NCBI GenBank assembly: GCA_019235885.1
Contig: JAFAKB010000014.1
Span: 35,211-99,210, forward strand
Direction: 5' to 3'
DNA from: Candidatus Eremiobacterota bacterium
GTDB lineage: Bacteria; Vulcanimicrobiota; Vulcanimicrobiia; Vulcanimicrobiales; Vulcanimicrobiaceae
Length of the DNA stretch: 64,000 nucleotides
Shown here: positions 59,879 to 64,000 of the stretch, in pieces
How the letters are laid out: each line of letters opens with the position of its first letter
Position numbering within the stretch: the stretch's first letter is position 1
Notes under the pieces: model-generated
Database searches by the model: none
What the model was told of the DNA's origin: nothing
The model's input: only the letters and a program-made list of their open reading frames with translations
Program-made: the position numbers and the translations under genes

Positions 59879-62800
59879 CCCTCGTCCTCCACCATCGCGG
59901 CGACGATGCGCCGCAGGTAGCCGCAGTAGCGCTCGATCGTCGCCGCGTCGAAGAGCGCAGTCGCGTAGATCACCCGGCCCGCGATCCGCTCGCCGTGCTC
60001 GGCCAGCTCCAAGGTGAGATCGACTTGCGCGCTGACGGCCGACGCCGGCGCGGAGGCAGGCGACTGCGTCGCGAGCCCGTCGAGGGCGCGCGCTCCGCGC
60101 TCGGCGTTGTTCCACACGAACGTCGTCTGGAAGATCGCGTTGTGCGCGAGGCTGCGCGGCGGGTTCACCGCCTCGACGACCTGCTCGAACGGGACGTCCT
60201 GGTGGTCTTGGCCCGCGATCACGCGGTCCTTGACGCGGTTCAGCATTTCGCCGACCGTCGCGTCGCCGCCGAAGTCCAAGCGCAGCGCGAGCGTGTTGAC
60301 GAAGAAGCCGATCAGCGGTTCGAGCTCCGGCCGCGGGCGGTTCGCGACCTGCGTGCCGATCACGGCGTCGTCCTGACCGGAGAGCCGCGCGAGCAGCGCG
60401 CCCCACGCGGTGAGCAGCGTGATGAACAGCGTCGTCCCGTGCCGGCGGCTCAGCGCCTTCACGCGCGCGGTCGTCTCGGCGTCGAGCTCGAAGGCGAGCT
60501 GCGCACCGCGATGATCGCTCACCGCCGGACGCGGCCGGTCCGCCGGCAATTCGAGCAACACCGGCGCTCCGGCGAGCGTGCGCTGCCAGTATGCGACCTG
60601 GTCTTGCAGCGTTTGACCGGAGAGCCACTGCCGCTGCCAGACCGCGTAGTCCGCGTACTGAATCGCGAGCGGCGCGAGCGGACTCGGCCGGCCGGCGCGA
60701 TACGCGGCGTACAGCGCGTTGAGCTCGCGCATGAAGACGCCGGTCGACCAGCCGTCGGAGACGAGGTGGTGCATCGTCACCGCCAGCAGGTGCTCGTCGT
60801 CCGCGGTCGTGACGAGACGGCCGCGAACGAGCGGACCGGCCTGCAGGTCGAACGGTGATCGCCGTTCGGCCATCGAGATCCGCTGCAGCTCGGCGGCGGC
60901 GTCCGGCATCTCGCGCAGGTCGTGCTCGACGAGCCGGAAGCCGGCGTCCGGCGCACCGATGCGCTGCACCGGCTCACCGTCCACTTCGGCAAAGGTGGTG
61001 TGCAGCGGCTCGTGGCGCGCGACGATCTCGTTCAGCGCGCGCCGCAGCGCGTTCGCGTCGAGCTCGCCCTTCAGCGGCAGGCCGAACGGGATGTGGTACG
61101 TGCGACCGGGATCGAGCTGCACCGAGAACCACAGCCGCTCTTGCGAGAACGAGAGCGGGATGCGTTCGCTGCGATCGACCGGGAGGATCGGCGGCAGCGC
61201 GCTGCGCGCCGAGGTTTCGAGCGCGCGGGCGAACTCCGCCAGCGTCGGGTGCGCGAACACGTCGCTGAGCTTCGCCTCGAGGGCGAACGCTTGGCGCACG
61301 CGCGAGAGCACGCGCATCGCGAGCAGCGAGTGCCCGCCGAGCTCGAAGAAGTTGTCGTTGCGCCCGACGCGCTCTACGTTCAGCAGCTCGCTCCAGATCG
61401 CGGCGAGCGCGGCCTCGAGCTCGCCGGCCGGCGCTTCGTACGCGCGCAACGCGTAGCCCGAACCGTCGGGCGCGAGGAGCGCCTTGCGGTCGAGCTTCCC
61501 GCTCGGCGTGAGCGGGAACGACTCCAGACGCACGTACGCCGCGGGAAGCATGTAGTCGGGCAGCGTCGCCGTCAGATGCGCGCGCAGCGCTTGCGCGTCG
61601 AGCTCTTCCGCCGCCGTGTAGTACGCGACCAGCCGTCTGTGGCCGGAGCCGTCTTCGGGTGCGGTGACGACCGCTTCGCGAACGCCGGGGTACGCCGCCA
61701 GGCGTGCTTCGATCTCGCCGAGCTCGATCCGGAAGCCTCGGATCTTCACCTGGAAGTCGTTGCGGCCGAGATATTCGATGCTGCCGTCGGGAAGGAAGCG
61801 CGCGAGGTCGCCGGTCTTGTACAGCCGGTCGCCTGCGACGAACGGGTTCGCGATGAAGCGTTCCGCGGTCAGCTCGGGACGGTTCCAATAGCCGCGGCCG
61901 ACCTGCACGCCGCCGACGTACAGCTCGCCCGCCACGCCGATCGGAACCGGCTCCAAGCGCGCGTCCAAGACGTACGTTCTCGTGTTGGCGATCGGCTTGC
62001 CGATCGGAACGTTGGCCGGCACGTTCTCGCGCGGGCAGCGCCAGGCGGTGACGTCGACCGCCGCTTCGGTCGGACCGTACAGGTTCGAGAGCTGCACGAA
62101 CGGCAGGCGCTCGTGGCAGCGTTCGACCAGCGCTTTGGTGAGCGCCTCGCCGCTGCACACGACGTTCTTCAGCGAGGCGCAGCGCGCCGCGAGGTCGGGC
62201 TCGTCCAGGAAATACCCGAGCATCGAGGGCACGAAGTGCATCGTCGTGATGCGCCGCTCGCCGGCGACGTGCGCGAGGTACTCGGGATCCTTGTGGCCGC
62301 CGGGCCGCGCCATCACCAGACGCGCTCCGCTCAGCAGCGGCCAGAACAGCTCCCACACCGAGACGTCGAAGCTGAACGGCGTCTTCTGCAGCACGGCGTC
62401 GTCCGCGCCGAGCGCGTACGCCTCTTGCATCCAGAGCAATCGGTTGACGACCGCGCGGTGTTCGTTCATCGCGCCTTTCGGCCGGCCGGTCGAGCCCGAC
62501 GTGTAGATGACGTAGGCCAGATGCGAAGGCAACAGGCCGTCGCGCGCGAGATCGTCGTCCGGCTGGCCGGCCCACTCCGCGGCGCCGGCGGCGACGTCGA
62601 GCGACGGCGCGCCGCTGTGCGCGAGCGTCTCGCGCGCCTCCGCGCCGACGGCGGCGTGCGTGAGCACCAGCGCGGGCGCGCTGTCCTCGACGACGTACGC
62701 CAGCCGCTCCGCCGGGTACTCCGGATCGAGCGGGACGTACGCGCCGCCGGCTTTGAAGATCGCAAGCAACGCGACGACGAGCTCGACGCCGCGCTCCATG

Positions 62801-64000
62801 CACACCGCGACCCGCACGTCGGGGCCGACGCCGTGCGCGCGCAGCCGGCGCGCCAAACGGTTCGCCCGCGCGTTGAGCTCGGCGTAGCTGAGCGCCGTGC
62901 GCTCGTCCTCGACCGCGACCGCGTCGGGCGACGTGCGAACCTGCGCCTCGAAGAGCTCGTGCACGCACAGATCGGCCGGGTACGGACGTTCCGTCGCGTT
63001 CCAATCGACCAGCATTCGCGCGCGCTCGCGTTCCGCGAGCACGCCGACGGAGGTGAGCGCGCGAGCCGGCTCGCACTCGAGCGCGTCGACGAGCTGCGCG
63101 AGCACCGTTTGCATCGACTCGCACAGCGCGTTGGGGTCGACCGACGCGTCGGTCTGCGCCGAGAGGCTCAGCTCGTCGCCGTGGTCGTTGACCGAGATCG
63201 TGACCGGATAGTTGGTGCGCTCCTCACCGCCGCGCGCCGCGATCCCTTTCCAGGCGCCCTCGTCCTCCTGCTTCTTGCGCGGCTTGCCGTGGCGGTAATT
63301 GAGCAGCGAGCTGAACAGCGGCGTGGACGCCGGAACGCTGCTGCAGCGCTGGGCGAGCGCCAGCGGCGCGTGCTCGTGGCGCAGCAGCTCCGCGAGCAAC
63401 AGGTGCGTCTCCTCGACGCTCGCGGCGACGCCGCGCTCGCTGATGCGCAGGCGCACCGGAAGCGTGTTCATGAACATCCCGAGCGCGCGGTCCGCGCCTT
63501 CGCCGCCGTGCATGCGCCCGAGCAGCACGCTGCCGAAGACGACGTCGTCGCGCCCCGACACCGCGGCGAGGACGCGTCCCCACGCGACGTGGCAGATGCT
63601 CGCCGTGCTGACGCCGATCGAGCGCGCGGCGTTCCGCAGCCGCTCGGCCAGCGCCGCGTCGATGAGCTGGTACGTCCGGCGCGTGCTCGTTCCGTCGCCT
63701 TGCACGTTCACCAGCCCGAACGGTGCGGTCGGCTCGTCAACGCCGGCCAGCATGTCGCGGAAGAACTGCTCGTGCTCATCGCGGCTCACGCCCAGGCGTG
63801 CTTGTGCGACGAAGTTGCGGAACGGCACCGAGGGCGGCAGCTCGGCGGCGCGCCCGAGCAGATGCGCTTCGATCTCGCGCTGCATCAGCTCCATCGCGGT
63901 GTGATCGCCGAGCAGGTGGTGCTTGAGCAGCACCATAGCCCACGCGTCGCCCTCACCGTCGCGCGCGACGTACGCGCGCATCATCGGCGCTCGGCGCACG
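59875..64000 (-). CDS. NRPS protein: (C)-A-PCP-C, N-terminus beyond window
   Basis: At least 1375 residues; the frame is open to the right edge. Order: partial condensation domain with HHLLGDHTA (last residue H/T instead of DG), adenylation domain (about 330-840; AYVIYTSGSTGRPKG; YKTGDLARFLPDG), carrier (DNFFELGGHSLLAM, about 890), then an LCL-type condensation domain (SFSQERLWFSVQLDPG; MHHLVSDGWSTG; IGFFVNTLALRLDF). The pocket residues read D-V-W-H-V-S-L-V-D-K, essentially the serine code. There is no epimerase, so an L-serine residue is predicted. The final condensation domain serves the adenylation domain on the next protein. Confidence 0.93.
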   Translation of the reverse strand, partial: VRRAPMMRAYVARDGEGDAWAMVLLKHHLLGDHTAMELMQREIEAHLLGRAAELPPSVPFRNFVAQARLGVSRDEHEQFFRDMLAGVDEPTAPFGLVNVQGDGTSTRRTYQLIDAALAERLRNAARSIGVSTASICHVAWGRVLAAVSGRDDVVFGSVLLGRMHGGEGADRALGMFMNTLPVRLRISERGVAASVEETHLLLAELLRHEHAPLALAQRCSSVPASTPLFSSLLNYRHGKPRKKQEDEGAWKGIAARGGEERTNYPVTISVNDHGDELSLSAQTDASVDPNALCESMQTVLAQLVDALECEPARALTSVGVLAERERARMLVDWNATERPYPADLCVHELFEAQVRTSPDAVAVEDERTALSYAELNARANRLARRLRAHGVGPDVRVAVCMERGVELVVALLAIFKAGGAYVPLDPEYPAERLAYVVEDSAPALVLTHAAVGAEARETLAHSGAPSLDVAAGAAEWAGQPDDDLARDGLLPSHLAYVIYTSGSTGRPKGAMNEHRAVVNRLLWMQEAYALGADDAVLQKTPFSFDVSVWELFWPLLSGARLVMARPGGHKDPEYLAHVAGERRITTMHFVPSMLGYFLDEPDLAARCASLKNVVCSGEALTKALVERCHERLPFVQLSNLYGPTEAAVDVTAWRCPRENVPANVPIGKPIANTRTYVLDARLEPVPIGVAGELYVGGVQVGRGYWNRPELTAERFIANPFVAGDRLYKTGDLARFLPDGSIEYLGRNDFQVKIRGFRIELGEIEARLAAYPGVREAVVTAPEDGSGHRRLVAYYTAAEELDAQALRAHLTATLPDYMLPAAYVRLESFPLTPSGKLDRKALLAPDGSGYALRAYEAPAGELEAALAAIWSELLNVERVGRNDNFFELGGHSLLAMRVLSRVRQAFALEAKLSDVFAHPTLAEFARALETSARSALPPILPVDRSERIPLSFSQERLWFSVQLDPGRTYHIPFGLPLKGELDANALRRALNEIVARHEPLHTTFAEVDGEPVQRIGAPDAGFRLVEHDLREMPDAAAELQRISMAERRSPFDLQAGPLVRGRLVTTADDEHLLAVTMHHLVSDGWSTGVFMRELNALYAAYRAGRPSPLAPLAIQYADYAVWQRQWLSGQTLQDQVAYWQRTLAGAPVLLELPADRPRPAVSDHRGAQLAFELDAETTARVKALSRRHGTTLFITLLTAWGALLARLSGQDDAVIGTQVANRPRPELEPLIGFFVNTLALRLDFGGDATVGEMLNRVKDRVIAGQDHQDVPFEQVVEAVNPPRSLAHNAIFQTTFVWNNAERGARALDGLATQSPASAPASAVSAQVDLTLELAEHGERIAGRVIYATALFDAATIERYCGYLRRIVAAMVEDEG

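Noticed and set aside
57257..59920. 887-codon open frame on the plus strand opposite the NRPS gene
   Set aside because: A low-complexity Arg/Val/Gln/His translation typical of antisense to a GC-rich gene; the minus strand has complete NRPS motifs.

Overview
The window is 64 kb of GC-rich bacterial chromosome with frequent GTG/TTG starts and many 4-base gene overlaps. An outer membrane is implied by a TolC-type channel, porin-like barrels and a MetA-type barrel. The mix of phosphoketolase, tandem universal stress proteins, ba3-type oxidase, ADOP-type permease and NRPS genes suggests a soil bacterium outside the well-studied phyla. A Candidatus Eremiobacterota (WPS-2)-like or Acidobacteriota-like origin is a guess; no rRNA or marker gene is present to settle it.

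Layout. 0-12 kb: a stress/energy block with phosphoketolase and acetate kinase, an OmpR-type response regulator, an orphan histidine-kinase dimerisation peptide, three universal stress proteins, a c-type cytochrome, an MmyB-like regulator, a DUF1269-like protein, a helical protein, an HdeD-like protein and a RelE/Phd-like toxin-antitoxin pair. 13-17 kb: a visibly less GC-rich accessory patch with an AlbA_2/Schlafen-like protein, an Mrr-N nuclease-like protein, an XRE regulator and small unknowns. 17-32 kb: an electron-transfer block with a hybrid histidine kinase, two haem-porin proteins, a DUF1111 di-haem protein, two CuA-like cupredoxins, a complete small ba3-type oxidase operon (IIa-II-I-SCO), three related SRPBCC/CoxG proteins and a tri-domain cytochrome c. 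32-42 kb: a LysR regulator, an OxlT-like MFS carrier fused to a ModA-like binding domain, a cyclase, assorted enzymes, and a HipA-like kinase with a DUF3037-like partner. 42-49 kb: a TolC-PadR-MacB-MacA export operon. 49-64 kb: a CPA2 antiporter, an ABC exporter, an Sfp-type phosphopantetheinyl transferase, an aspartic protease, a Fic protein, then a flavin-dependent halogenase and two NRPS proteins cut by the right edge.

The main result is a shared promoter architecture not tied to any named regulon that I know. Twelve promoters between 3.3 and 30.8 kb carry two or three direct repeats of TTCACG/TTCGCA at an exact 11-bp period. Exactly 9 bp follow to a -10 hexamer (TANNNT; second base A and sixth base T in all twelve), and in ten of the twelve only 6-8 bp then remain to the start codon. 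Those ten genes should be leaderless; the other two have a longer leader with a Shine-Dalgarno. The geometry matches PhoB/OmpR class activation, in which an activator box replaces the -35. The OmpR-family regulator at 4.6-5.3 kb, whose own upstream region has the same repeat, is the obvious candidate. The regulon joins phosphoketolase, universal stress proteins, the ba3 oxidase, cupredoxins, SRPBCC proteins and an FMN-binding protein. This would fit a response to low oxygen or respiratory stress (inference).
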